This document shows, piece by piece, positions 1-8,303 of a stretch of 64,000 nt of DNA (the first letter of the stretch is position 1; every line of letters begins with the position of its first letter). A program made the translations under genes and the position numbers. This DNA is from Chitinophagales bacterium (lineage in GTDB: Bacteria > Bacteroidota > Bacteroidia > Chitinophagales > CAIOSU01): NCBI GenBank assembly GCA_040877935.1, contig JBBDNB010000048.1, positions 124,001 to 188,000 of the forward strand. The letters are read 5' to 3'. The notes under the pieces were generated by a model. It made no database searches, was not told the origin of the DNA, and saw only the letters and a list, made by a program, of their open reading frames with translations.

Positions 1-1710
1 TCTCCATTTTGGTTGCGCGAAAGATTACTGGCTTTGGGTGTACGCCCAATCAATAACATTGTAGATATTACCAATCTGGTTTTGCACGAATTTGGCCAAC
101 CACTCCACGCTTTTGATTTAAAAGCAATTAAAGGCTCAAAAATTGTGGTACAAAAATTAAAAAAGGGCAGTAAATTCATCACATTGGATGAAGCAGAGCG
201 CAAACTGCACGAGGATGATCTGATGATTTGCAATGCCAAAGAGCCTATGTGTATGGCAGGTGTTTTTGGCGGAATAAATTCAGGTGTAAAAGCTGAAACA
301 ACTGCTATATTTCTCGAAAGTGCCCATTTCGAAGCCATTGGAATAAGAAAGACTGCCAATCGTCATTTATTGCGTACCGATGCAGCTCAGAAATACGAAA
401 AATCAACAGATCCAGAAATCACCATAAAAGCTTTGGGACGTGCTGTGCAACTAATTACTGAAACAACAGGGGCACAGGTAAATGGTACTGCCTGTGATTA
501 TTATCCCAAGAAAATTAAACGAGCAAGTGTTGATCTGAAATTCTCTTATCTGGACAAACTTTGTGGCATAAGTATTGACAGAAAACACATTCATACCATA
601 TTGGACAAACTTGACATTGAAATTGTACTTGAAAAAAAAGATACACTGAACCTGAGTGTCCCCACTTACCGGGCAGATGTGAAAAGACCGGCAGATGTAG
701 TAGAAGAAATTATCCGTATCTACGGGCTCAACAATATTCCCGTTTCTGAAAAAATGCAGATGAATCTATCTTTTTCTGAAAAGCCCGATATTGAAAGTTT
801 CAGAAGAAAAACAAGTGAATTTTTGGCGGGAAAAGGATTCTCTGAAATGGTGAACAATTCCATTACCCAATCGGCTTATTATGAGAAAGCCAAAAGCCCT
901 GAGCGCAAACAACTGGTGAAACTGCTGAAACCTTCCAACAGTGAACTGGACACTTTGAGGAGCAATATGCTATTTCCTGTTTTGGAACGTATGGCATTTA
1001 ATCTGAACAGAAAAAACAGTCGGCTTAAGTTTTTTGAATTTGGGCATACTTATTTGCAAAAAGAAAAGCTGGCTTTTGCTGAAGAGGCACATTTAATATT
1101 AGCGACCACCGGTAATATTTATGATGAAAGCTGGATGCAGGATGAATTAAAAACTGATTTGTATTTTTTAAAACCGATTGTAGCATATATTCTGAGTTAT
1201 CTTCCCCAGGAATTTAAAGTGAAGCCATTGGAAAACAATCCTTATTACAATAGTGGACTGGATTATCTTATTGAGGGCAAATCAATTGCGCAACTGGCTG
1301 TTGTTGACAATGAATTGGCAGAACAGCTATTTGATATTGATACAGAGGTGACAGTTGCCGATATCAACTGGACTTTGCTTTGTGAAAAGCTTGGAGAAAC
1401 TAAAATTCGCTTTAAAGAATTGCCAAGGTATCCCTCAGTGCGCAGAGATTTGGCTTTGCTGCTTGATAAGGAAGTACATTTTGCAGATATTGAAAAAATT
1501 GCCAGAGAAGAAGGTAAACAACTTTTAAAAGCAGTAAATTTATTTGACATTTATGCAGATAAAAAACTGGGAAGCGGCAAGAAATCATATGCAGTGAGCT
1601 TTGTTTTCCAGGATAAGGATAAAACACTTACAGATAAAGCCATTGATAAAACGATGACCAAACTGATAAAGCGTTATGAGACTGAACTTTCAGCACAGTT
1701 AAGAACTTAA
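1..1710 (+). CDS. pheT: Phenylalanyl-tRNA synthetase beta subunit (5'-truncated by window edge)
   Basis: The protein is the beta subunit of the alpha2-beta2 enzyme that charges tRNA-Phe in the cytoplasm. The reading frame is open from base 1, so about the first 240 of the family's roughly 800 residues lie outside the window. The TTG at 13 is internal, not a start. The first visible residues carry the family signature around GVRPINNIVDITN. A B5-type domain follows, ending in PTYRADVKRPADVVEEI, and the C-terminal FDX-ACB anticodon-binding domain starts near RYPSVRRDLALLL. The next gene follows 3 bases after the stop, so this gene probably heads an operon running into zapA and rny. Identification is secure. 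Confidence 0.97.
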   Translation, partial: SPFWLRERLLALGVRPINNIVDITNLVLHEFGQPLHAFDLKAIKGSKIVVQKLKKGSKFITLDEAERKLHEDDLMICNAKEPMCMAGVFGGINSGVKAETTAIFLESAHFEAIGIRKTANRHLLRTDAAQKYEKSTDPEITIKALGRAVQLITETTGAQVNGTACDYYPKKIKRASVDLKFSYLDKLCGISIDRKHIHTILDKLDIEIVLEKKDTLNLSVPTYRADVKRPADVVEEIIRIYGLNNIPVSEKMQMNLSFSEKPDIESFRRKTSEFLAGKGFSEMVNNSITQSAYYEKAKSPERKQLVKLLKPSNSELDTLRSNMLFPVLERMAFNLNRKNSRLKFFEFGHTYLQKEKLAFAEEAHLILATTGNIYDESWMQDELKTDLYFLKPIVAYILSYLPQEFKVKPLENNPYYNSGLDYLIEGKSIAQLAVVDNELAEQLFDIDTEVTVADINWTLLCEKLGETKIRFKELPRYPSVRRDLALLLDKEVHFADIEKIAREEGKQLLKAVNLFDIYADKKLGSGKKSYAVSFVFQDKDKTLTDKAIDKTMTKLIKRYETELSAQLRT

Positions 1711-1713
1711 TTT

Positions 1714-2016
1714 ATGAATCAGGATTCCGAAATACGTCTAAAGGCATTGCGTGGCAAAATTTCTGATTTTGCAGAAAAATACAAAGAAAAAGAGCTTCGT
1801 ATCCATGCGCTTGAAAAAGAAAACCTTAATTTAAAGGCCGAATTGAAAAACAAGTTGGAATTCATTGCTGAAATGGAGGAGAAATTGAAAGTTGTGAAGC
1901 TTGCAGGGCAAGTAAGAGGAGAAGAAAAAGATAATTCGGCAAACAATATGCTTAAAAATAAGTTGAACGAATATATTAAAGAGATTGATAAATGTGTTGC
2001 CTTATTGAACAATTAA
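1714..2016 (+). CDS. Small coiled-coil protein between pheT and zapA
   Basis: This 100-residue protein is almost entirely charged heptad-like sequence rich in Lys, Glu and Leu, with KYKEKELRIHALEKENLNLKAE-type repeats from about residue 18 to 65. It has no signal peptide or membrane segment. It lies 3 bases after pheT and 5 bases before zapA, so it is almost certainly cotranscribed with both. I do not recognise a named family. Its size, coiled-coil character and place beside zapA suggest a division-associated partner comparable to ZapB, but that is inference from context only. Confidence 0.75.
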   Translation: MNQDSEIRLKALRGKISDFAEKYKEKELRIHALEKENLNLKAELKNKLEFIAEMEEKLKVVKLAGQVRGEEKDNSANNMLKNKLNEYIKEIDKCVALLNN

Positions 2017-2021
2017 GGTAG

Positions 2022-2312
2022 ATGGAAAATAAAGACTTAATCAATATAAATCTGTTAATTGCAGACCGCCCCTATCCCTTGAAAATAAAACCCGAGGAGG
2101 AGGAAATGGTCAGGAAAGTAGCGAAAGAGATCAATGAAAAAGTAAAACAATTTCAAAATCGCTACGCGGCAAAAGACAAACAAGATTACCTGGCCATGTG
2201 TGCCTTGATGATGGGCGTGGAAAAAGCTTCCAATGCTAAAAACAAGGATAGTCTGGGTACTGAAGTAGCGGAAACAATAGATGATATTGAGTCTTTAATA
2301 AACAGCTTGTAA
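2022..2312 (+). CDS. zapA: Cell division protein ZapA
   Basis: ZapA binds FtsZ and stabilises or bundles its protofilaments at the division ring. The 96-residue length is typical. The N-terminal part (residues 5-35) has the ZapA pattern of a short strand followed by PLKIKPEEEEMVRKVAKEIN, and the C-terminal part is a helix suited to the tetrameric coiled coil. It lies directly upstream of rny with a 70-base gap. I looked in that gap for a 6S-RNA-like structure and it is too short to hold one. Identification rests on length, pattern and neighbourhood. Confidence 0.88.
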   Translation: MENKDLININLLIADRPYPLKIKPEEEEMVRKVAKEINEKVKQFQNRYAAKDKQDYLAMCALMMGVEKASNAKNKDSLGTEVAETIDDIESLINSL

Positions 2313-2382
2313 GGCTGTTCCTTCCCTTAAGCCTATTGGGCAATACGATTTTTTATTACTGTATTAAAAAATAGAGAAAATT

Positions 2383-3945
2383 ATGACGTGGATAATTACA
2401 ATAGTCGTGGGACTTGTTGCGCTTGCAGCAGGTTTTTTTATTGGCAAAGCACTTTCGCAAAGTAAAGCCAGGATAGAAGAAGAGCAAGCTAAAATCAACG
2501 CACAAAGAATTACAGAAGAAGCCAAAAAAGATGCAGAAAATATTCTCAAAGACAAGCAACTTGAAGCCAAAGAAAAATTCTTTCAGAAAAAAGAGGAATA
2601 TGACAAATACCGCCAGGAGAAATCTAGGAAATTAGAAGACCGCGAGCGCAATCTCAAGCAAAAAGAAGATCAGGTGCGGAATCTGCGCGAAGAGCTAAAG
2701 CGCGATAAAGCTGCTTCAGACAAAATTAAAGAAAGCCTTAGCCAGCAATTGGAATTGGTCAATATTAAAAGAGAGGAGCTTGAAAAATCACAGGGTGAAA
2801 CCATCAAAAGACTGGAACAACTTTCAAAACTTTCGGCAGATGAAGCTCGCGAAAAAATGATGGAAGTCATCAAAGAAGAGGCGCGCTCTAAATCCATCAG
2901 TGTAGAAAAAGACATAGTGGATGAAGCTAAGCTAAAAGCTAAAAAAGAAGCCAAACGCATTGTGCTGCAAACCATTCAAAGAACAGCTGCAGAGCAAACC
3001 ATTGAAAATTGCGTTTCGGTGTTCAATCTCAAATCAGACGATCAGAAAGGACAGATAATCGGTCGTGAAGGTAGAAATATCCGTGCACTGGAATCAGTTA
3101 CCGGAGTTGAAATTATAGTGGATGATACACCCGAGGCCATAATTATTTCGGGATATAACCCTATCAATAGAGAAGTAGCCCGGCTCTCGCTTCAGAAACT
3201 GGTGGCAGACGGAAGAATTCACCCGGCACGTATTGAAGAAGTGGTAGGCAAAACCAAAAAATTATTAGACGAACAAATCCTTGAAATAGGAGAGCGAACA
3301 GTTATTGAAATGGGTATTAACGGCCTGCATCCTGAGCTGGTTAAGCAAATAGGAAGAATGCGTTTTCGTTCTTCTTACGGACAAAACCTCTTGCAACACT
3401 CTCGCGAAGTCGCTAACCTTTGTGCGACTATGGCGGCAGAACTCGGGCTTGATGCTAAGAAGGCAAAAAGAGCCGGAATGCTGCACGATATAGGTAAGGT
3501 GCCAACAGAAGAATCTGAATTGTCACATGCCCTGCTGGGAATGAAATGGTGTGAGAAATATGGTGAACACCCTGAAGTTTGCAATGCTGTGGGAGCACAC
3601 CACGATGAAGTAGAAATGACCGGATTGCTATCGCCTATTATCCAAGCTTGTGATGCTATTTCTGGTGCACGTCCTGGAGCGCGAAGAGAAATCATGGAAA
3701 GCTATATCCAAAGAATCAAAGACCTGGAGAACCTGGCGAAAAGCTATGATGGCGTACAGAATGCATATGCCATACAGGCGGGAAGAGAACTTCGCGTGAT
3801 TCTTTCTAGCGATTTAATGGATGATAAAAGTGCAGATTTGCTGGCCTATGAGATAGCACAAAAAATCCAAGACGAAATGGTTTACCCTGGCCAAATCAAG
3901 ATCACTGTGATTCGTGAGAAACGAGCAGTGGGCTATGCGAAATAG
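2383..3945 (+). CDS. rny: Ribonuclease Y
   Basis: RNase Y is a membrane-anchored endoribonuclease that starts mRNA decay. The 520-residue protein has the full family order: an N-terminal membrane helix (residues 2-21), a long charged coiled coil (about 28-190), a KH domain with the [13 protein letters not shown] loop (about 205-270), and an HD domain with the metal-binding pair in GMLHDIGKV (H368/D369). Length matches the family. It follows zapA, and tag begins 11 bases after its stop, so the block is probably one transcription unit. The assignment is secure. Confidence 0.97.
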   Translation: MTWIITIVVGLVALAAGFFIGKALSQSKARIEEEQAKINAQRITEEAKKDAENILKDKQLEAKEKFFQKKEEYDKYRQEKSRKLEDRERNLKQKEDQVRNLREELKRDKAASDKIKESLSQQLELVNIKREELEKSQGETIKRLEQLSKLSADEAREKMMEVIKEEARSKSISVEKDIVDEAKLKAKKEAKRIVLQTIQRTAAEQTIENCVSVFNLKSDDQKGQIIGREGRNIRALESVTGVEIIVDDTPEAIIISGYNPINREVARLSLQKLVADGRIHPARIEEVVGKTKKLLDEQILEIGERTVIEMGINGLHPELVKQIGRMRFRSSYGQNLLQHSREVANLCATMAAELGLDAKKAKRAGMLHDIGKVPTEESELSHALLGMKWCEKYGEHPEVCNAVGAHHDEVEMTGLLSPIIQACDAISGARPGARREIMESYIQRIKDLENLAKSYDGVQNAYAIQAGRELRVILSSDLMDDKSADLLAYEIAQKIQDEMVYPGQIKITVIREKRAVGYAK

Positions 3946-3956
3946 AATGCTGAAAT

Positions 3957-4535
3957 ATGCCTGAAGAAAAACCCCGCTGCGAATGGTGCCTGAAAGACCA
4001 ACTTTATCGCGATTACCACGATAAAGAATGGGGCATTCCCCAGTACGACAACAAAAAGCTTTTTGAACTCCTAATTCTTGAAGGTGCACAAGCGGGGCTA
4101 AGTTGGCATACTGTATTGAAAAAAAGAGAAAGCTACCGCCAGGCTTTCGAGCAATGGGATATAGAAAAAATTGCCCGTTACGATGATGCAAAAAAAGCAG
4201 AATTACTCAATAACCCCGGTATTATTCGCAACAGGTTAAAAATAGCTGCAACCATCAGCAATGCGCAAGCATATTTGAAAATGCAGGAAAATGGCGAGGG
4301 TTTTTCTGAATTCATTTGGTCATTTACAGCGGGGAAGCCAATTGTCAATCATTTCAACAGTTTGAATGAGCTACCGGCTAAAACAACTCTTTCCGACAAA
4401 ATGAGCAAAGCCCTAAAACAAAAAGGCTTTCGTTTTGTAGGCAGCACTATTTGTTATGCTTTTATGCAGGCGGCAGGTTTGGTGGATGATCATATGCTTT
4501 ATTGCTGGAAACGCAGTACCAATCAATCAGGTTAA
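3957..4535 (+). CDS. tag: DNA-3-methyladenine glycosylase I
   Basis: TAG removes 3-methyladenine from alkylated DNA as the first step of base excision repair. The 192-residue protein shows the structural zinc site of the family: C8 and H21 near the N-terminus (RCEWCLKDQLYRDYHDKEWG region) and H179 and C183 near the C-terminus (DDHMLYC). The catalytic glutamate is likely E42 in LEGAQAGLSW, with W50 in the base pocket. It begins 11 bases after rny. A further gap of 86 bases separates it from the next gene, which probably has its own promoter. Confidence 0.95.
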   Translation: MPEEKPRCEWCLKDQLYRDYHDKEWGIPQYDNKKLFELLILEGAQAGLSWHTVLKKRESYRQAFEQWDIEKIARYDDAKKAELLNNPGIIRNRLKIAATISNAQAYLKMQENGEGFSEFIWSFTAGKPIVNHFNSLNELPAKTTLSDKMSKALKQKGFRFVGSTICYAFMQAAGLVDDHMLYCWKRSTNQSG

Positions 4536-4621
4536 CGCATTATTTAAATAAAAAACTTTAGTGTGTTTAAAACAAACTAAATTCAGCTTGTTTATATTAT
4601 TGGATTCTACATTTAGCCATA

Positions 4622-5527
4622 ATGATAAGTTACTACTTAAAAATTTTCTACAAAGCCATTAAGAAATTTCCGAGTGATGAACCTATGGAATATGCATCTT
4701 CTATAGGCTTCTATACTATTTTTTCGCTTCCCGCTATTTTGGTAATTGCAGTATATGTAGCAAGTGTAACCTATGAAGATGAACTTGTGCGGCAAAACTT
4801 AATGGAACAGATCCAGACCATAACAGGACCTCAAAGTGCGGTTGCAGTGGATAAAATATTAAGCAATGCCGGTACTATGGGCGATGATTTTTGGACCAAA
4901 GCTTTTGGGTTAGGTGTTTTAATATTTAGTGCCACTACTGTTTTTGTCTCTTTACAAGATGGGCTTAATAAAATATGGAGAATCAAAGCAAAGCCAAATA
5001 AAGAAGTAATTTCTTTTTTCATTAACAGACTATTGTCTTTAGCTATGGCCGTAAGTTTTGGGTTTTTGCTCCTGGTTACATTAGTCCTGGATACTGTAAT
5101 TGCAATCCTTAACTCTTTTATTACAGACCTGCTTTCGGGGGCTGCTTTTTTCGTTATTACAGGTATTAATCTCTTATTTTCATTTGGTGTGATAACCGTG
5201 ATGTTTGCTATAATTTTTAAAGTTTTGCCCGATGCGGTAATCAAATGGAAAGATGTATGGGCCGGAGCATTTGTTACTACCTTATTATTCACTATAGGTA
5301 AGTTTCTTATAGGATTTTATTTAGCCAATAGCCCTATTAGCACAACTTATGGTGCAGCTGGCTCCCTGGTATTATTGTTGGTCTGGGTGTATTACTCCTC
5401 TTTGATTGTGCTATTTGGAGCGGAATTCACATATACTCACGCATTGGAAAGAGGCCATAAAGTAATCCCTAAAAAACATGCAGTGGTAGTAAAAGAAACT
5501 GAAGGAAATACCAGTACTACTGAATGA
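4622..5527 (+). CDS. YihY/BrkB-family inner membrane protein
   Basis: This 301-residue polytopic membrane protein belongs to the YihY/BrkB family (formerly annotated as ribonuclease BN). The family is widespread and its function is unsettled; the RNase BN label is historical and should not be read as activity. I see about six hydrophobic segments, near residues 30-48, 95-112, 137-160, 178-200, 212-235 and 245-268. The family pattern GFYTIFSLPAILVI and SATTVFVSLQDGLNKIWRI are visible. The C-terminal tail is short and charged, likely cytoplasmic. The following DNA is on the opposite strand. Confidence 0.9.
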   Translation: MISYYLKIFYKAIKKFPSDEPMEYASSIGFYTIFSLPAILVIAVYVASVTYEDELVRQNLMEQIQTITGPQSAVAVDKILSNAGTMGDDFWTKAFGLGVLIFSATTVFVSLQDGLNKIWRIKAKPNKEVISFFINRLLSLAMAVSFGFLLLVTLVLDTVIAILNSFITDLLSGAAFFVITGINLLFSFGVITVMFAIIFKVLPDAVIKWKDVWAGAFVTTLLFTIGKFLIGFYLANSPISTTYGAAGSLVLLLVWVYYSSLIVLFGAEFTYTHALERGHKVIPKKHAVVVKETEGNTSTTE

Positions 5528-5572
5528 AAGCTTATGAATTTGAAGTGCATGTTGAGTTATAGCTGGGGCAAT

Positions 5573-5815
5573 TTATTGTGCTACCCAGCCACCATCTACA
5601 GTTAAGGCATGTCCGGTTACAAATGATGAGGCGTCAGAACAAAGCCAGATAATAGCTTCTGCCACTTCTTCAGGCTCGCCCATTCTACCAACAGGTTCCA
5701 TATCTTCAAACTGCTTTTCTACTTCTTTGACTTTTCCGGTAAACCGGTCAATCATTGGTGTTTTGATAATTCCGGGACAAACGGAATTTACACTTATGCC
5801 CTGTTTGGCATATTC
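5573..5815 (-). pseudogene. C-terminal remnant of a short-chain dehydrogenase/reductase
   Basis: About 80 codons of an SDR C-terminus remain. They include the segment YAKQGISVNSVCPGIIKTPM, the EPEEVAEAIIWLCSDASSFVTGHALTVDGG end typical of classical SDR enzymes, and a normal stop. The Rossmann fold, the TGxxxGIG cofactor motif and the catalytic YxxxK upstream are all missing. Homology stops just where the neighbouring small gene ends (about 5821), so the remainder was probably lost when that gene was joined here. An ATG at 5755 could in principle express a 60-residue fragment, but it could not be an active enzyme. Confidence 0.8.
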
Positions 5816-5820
5816 CGGGT

Positions 5821-6105
5821 TTAATTGCTGCCTTGCTTTACGCCCAGAGAATGGAATTCTTGACCATTAATCGTATAAGCTTTGTAATTTGCTGCATGCC
5901 AGCCATTGATCCATTTAAGATCTACATTTACATTGCCGGTAACAATAGAGTCTATTTGTCCGCCATGAACATAGGTGTCAACAGTGTTCACTACATTTAC
6001 TTTTTGATTGCCGGGCAATATGCCTGCATTTTGTAGTACTATGACCCAAATACCAGCTCCAATAACAGCTAATATTGCTTTAAGTGATAGGTTGTTCTTG
6101 TCCAT
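5821..6105 (-). CDS. Small single-pass membrane protein, function unknown
   Basis: The 94-residue protein has one N-terminal hydrophobic segment (about residues 8-27, ILAVIGAGIWVIVLQNAGIL) and then a short polar domain with valine/asparagine-rich strands (NVVNTVDTYV, GNVNVDLKWING). It resembles a family of small Bacteroidota proteins with the same layout, but I know of no function. Its last codons run directly into the SDR remnant, so its own C-terminus may not be original. Upstream lies a ~95-base AT-rich gap with a short stem-loop at 6176-6191. Confidence 0.6.
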   Translation of the reverse strand: MDKNNLSLKAILAVIGAGIWVIVLQNAGILPGNQKVNVVNTVDTYVHGGQIDSIVTGNVNVDLKWINGWHAANYKAYTINGQEFHSLGVKQGSN

Positions 6106-6201
6106 TGATTAAGCTATTTAATTCAAAAAAAATGTGGTAATATTCTTGTTTTTATGATATTTGATACACCTCCTGTATCTTTCTAAAGATAGAGTATTGA
6201 A

Positions 6202-6816
6202 TCAATATCTCCACCAATAATACAGTAGCTTTATGTACTCATTGTTGACATTGATCATGTCCTGTTCATTTTGCCACCAATAGGGAGGATCGTGTCTGCG
6301 TATATGTCCCCGCACTATAGTTTTTATACCCCGGTCTTTGAATTTTTCTTTAAAAGTTTGCTGAATTCTGCGCGTATGAAAAGCACTGCTTACAATGATC
6401 ACTGTTTTAAATCCCTGCTTTTGGCAGTAATCCAAAATGGCTGCTGATTCTTCAAAAGTGCTGCTCCCTTCAGGCAATATTTTAACATGCTGTTCGGGTA
6501 TTTGCATGCTGTGGATCAAAAAATGTTTGATCAGCTCAGATTCTTTGTAATTAAATCCCAGTGCACGAAGGTCTTGCGGTACCACTGAGCCCATGCAAAT
6601 AATAGTATCGGAGTAGCCCTGAAAATAAATATCCATTGCTGCCATACCGCGTTCGAATGGCCCTCCGGACAACACAAAAATAGCATCGGATTTTTCTAAG
6701 GGATCTTCGGCAATCAGGTAATTGCCGGTAGCATAAAGAATTTGAAATTTGAAAAGGTAAGCAGATAGAGGCAACAGGCTTATAAACAGAATTGCTATAA
6801 GTCCTTTCTTTTTCAT
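6202..6816 (-). CDS. YdcF/ElyC/SanA-family DUF218 protein
   Basis: This 204-residue protein has an N-terminal signal anchor (about residues 4-20) followed by a DUF218 domain. Recognisable DUF218 features are DAIFVLSGGPFERG at the start, the central PEGSSTFEESAAI segment and VIIVSSAFHTRRI near the end. Members such as SanA and ElyC act in envelope integrity or envelope polysaccharide metabolism, but no catalytic activity can be read from this sequence. The ATG lies at the edge of a 167-bp repeat (6814-6980) and overlaps the stop of a small frame inside that repeat (ATGA), so its translation may be coupled to it. Confidence 0.85.
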   Translation of the reverse strand: MKKKGLIAILFISLLPLSAYLFKFQILYATGNYLIAEDPLEKSDAIFVLSGGPFERGMAAMDIYFQGYSDTIICMGSVVPQDLRALGFNYKESELIKHFLIHSMQIPEQHVKILPEGSSTFEESAAILDYCQKQGFKTVIIVSSAFHTRRIQQTFKEKFKDRGIKTIVRGHIRRHDPPYWWQNEQDMINVNNEYIKLLYYWWRY

Positions 6817-6938
6817 GTGTTAAAAATTTTTCTGCGAGTACCAAAAATGCAGAAAAAATTTTGCACACATGCCTGCCCGAACTGGGACAGGCGGGGAACC
6901 GCTTCGCTCTCACATGAATTTATTTTAGTCATCCTCAT
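6813..6938 (-). CDS. Possible 41-codon leader peptide inside intergenic repeat (copy 1)
   Basis: An ATG-initiated frame of 41 codons (begins MRMTKINSCESEAVPRL) fills most of the intergenic repeat. Its TGA overlaps the ATG of the YdcF-like gene. The second copy of the repeat at 38834-38965 keeps the same frame open, with a 6-base in-frame length difference and the same ATGA overlap with tolC. Expression is unproven and the repeat may be non-coding. The case rests only on the conserved frame and overlap. Confidence 0.25.
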   Translation of the reverse strand: MRMTKINSCESEAVPRLSQFGQACVQNFFCIFGTRRKIFNT

Positions 6939-6980
6939 GTGTGAAGTTTTTGATTAAAAAAATTCATGTTCGTTTCATTT
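6814..6980 (-). repeat. Dispersed intergenic repeat A, copy 1
   Basis: This 167-bp segment is nearly the same as 38835-39007. It runs from the start codon of the YdcF-like gene back to the stop codon of the LspA fusion, so the whole gap between the two genes is repeat. It contains a G+C-rich stem-loop (CCGCCTG ... CGGGCAGG) in which the loop differs between copies. A short identical frame MNFFNQKLHT also occurs at its far end in both copies. Confidence 0.9.
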
Positions 6981-7945
6981 TAGTGACGAATTTCGAAATT
7001 GCTGAAATCTTCAGAAGCTTTATCCAGATTTTCTATAGTCACATTTTCCACTTCGGCATTTTCCGGCCCTTGTTTGCACCACTCTATCAACTGATCAATT
7101 TCTGTTTTTAATCCCAAAGCTTCAATAAATACTGTACCGCCTTCCAGGTTCTGAACATAGCCTTTTAATCCCAGTTCTGTTGCTTTATCCTGGGTTGATT
7201 TGCGAAAAAATACGCCCTGCACTTTTCCACTGATCTGAATAGTGACTGCTGTTTTTTCCATTGCTGCTTTTTCTTTTAGTTTCTTTTTTTCTTTTTCGCT
7301 CTCATCCTCAGCAAAAAAGGACTTTTGAAAAACAATGATGATAAAGACCCCTACTGTAATTGCTGCATCTGCAAAATTAAAAACCGGCCGGAAGAAAATA
7401 TAATATTCACCACCAAGAAAAGGCACCCAATCTGGTGCATATCCCTGTAATATAGGGAAGTAGAACATATCTACAACTTTGCCGTGAAAGTAATCGGAAT
7501 AGCCACCACCAGCTGGTAAAAATTCCGCTACCCTGTTGATGCTGTCAGAAAAGACAACACCGTAAAATACACTGTCGATGATATTGCCTATTGCTCCTGC
7601 CAAAACCAATGCAATGCTGTAAACCAATCCTTTGTGGATTTTGTCGCGAATAAGTGTATAGAGGTAAAAGCCAATAAGTGTTACGGCAACTATACGAAAA
7701 AGGCTCAATAGGAGTTTACCTGTTCCATCGCCAAAACTCATTCCGAAAGCCATGCCTTTGTTTTCGGTGAAATGTATCTTGGCCCATTCACCAAATAGCA
7801 CAAACTCCTGACCGAGGTACATATTGGTTTTGATCCAGATTTTAATAACCTGATCAATCAGTACTATAGCCAGAATTAAAGTTACCGGTTTGAGGTATTG
7901 TTTCAATGCTTTGCTAGTTTTTATTCTGAGCATTTTTAGCTTCAA
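6980..7945 (-). CDS. lspA: Lipoprotein signal peptidase (LspA) fused to acylphosphatase
   Basis: Residues 1-~212 form prolipoprotein signal peptidase II, the aspartic protease of the inner membrane that cleaves prolipoproteins. Four membrane segments are visible, with the two catalytic aspartates in GNIIDS (D124) and FNFADAAIT (D193); the long insert between them is usual in Bacteroidota. After a charged linker (SEKEKKKLKEKAAMEK), residues ~229-321 are a complete acylphosphatase: GKVQGVFFR gives the phosphate loop and catalytic R248, and N266 is the catalytic Asn. There is no stop or frameshift between the parts. An internal ATG (M229) could also produce free acylphosphatase. The start overlaps the DksA-like gene by 32 bases; a second ATG 4 codons on is possible. 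Confidence 0.93.
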   Translation of the reverse strand: MKLKMLRIKTSKALKQYLKPVTLILAIVLIDQVIKIWIKTNMYLGQEFVLFGEWAKIHFTENKGMAFGMSFGDGTGKLLLSLFRIVAVTLIGFYLYTLIRDKIHKGLVYSIALVLAGAIGNIIDSVFYGVVFSDSINRVAEFLPAGGGYSDYFHGKVVDMFYFPILQGYAPDWVPFLGGEYYIFFRPVFNFADAAITVGVFIIIVFQKSFFAEDESEKEKKKLKEKAAMEKTAVTIQISGKVQGVFFRKSTQDKATELGLKGYVQNLEGGTVFIEALGLKTEIDQLIEWCKQGPENAEVENVTIENLDKASEDFSNFEIRH

Positions 7946-8300
7946 TGCTCAAAGTAGCATGTGGTACAGCTTTTAGTCTTTCCTTGGAAATCAGCTTACC
8001 GGTTTCACGACAAATTCCATAGGTTTTATTGGCAATGCGCTCCAGTGCTTTTTCCAAATGGTCAACAAATTTCATTTGCCTTGCAGCCATTTGGTTCAGG
8101 TATTCTTTTTCCTGTGTGGCAGCACCATCTTCAACTCCACCAAATTTAAAATCACCTCCTATGGATGATTCCGAGGAAGTATTGATCTGGTCTTGCAAAA
8201 ATTTCAATTCTTTTCTTGCAGATTCAATCTTTTGCTCTATAAGTTCTTTAAATTCAGCCAATTCAGCGTCTGAATAGCGTGTTTTTTCTTTATCAGCCAT
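7914..8300 (-). CDS. DksA/TraR-like protein with reduced zinc finger
   Basis: DksA-type proteins bind RNA polymerase through its secondary channel and modulate transcription, often with ppGpp. The 128-residue protein has an N-terminal helical region (about 10-85) and the C-terminal zinc-finger-like block YGICRETGKLISKERLKAVPHATLSIEAK. Only the first of the four usual cysteines is present, so zinc binding is doubtful; this reduced form is common in Bacteroidota. It lies 3 bases after ileS and overlaps lspA, so the three are likely one operon. Confidence 0.88.
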   Translation of the reverse strand: MADKEKTRYSDAELAEFKELIEQKIESARKELKFLQDQINTSSESSIGGDFKFGGVEDGAATQEKEYLNQMAARQMKFVDHLEKALERIANKTYGICRETGKLISKERLKAVPHATLSIEAKNAQNKN

Positions 8301-8303
8301 TTC

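Noticed and set aside
2313-2382. 6S RNA gene in the zapA-rny gap
   Set aside because: At 70 bases the gap is too short for a 6S RNA and has no long stem with a central bubble.
6551-6913. 120-codon - strand frame overlapping the YdcF-like gene
   Set aside because: It is out of frame with the convincing DUF218 protein. The smaller frame at 6813-6938, conserved in both repeat copies, is the more interesting one.
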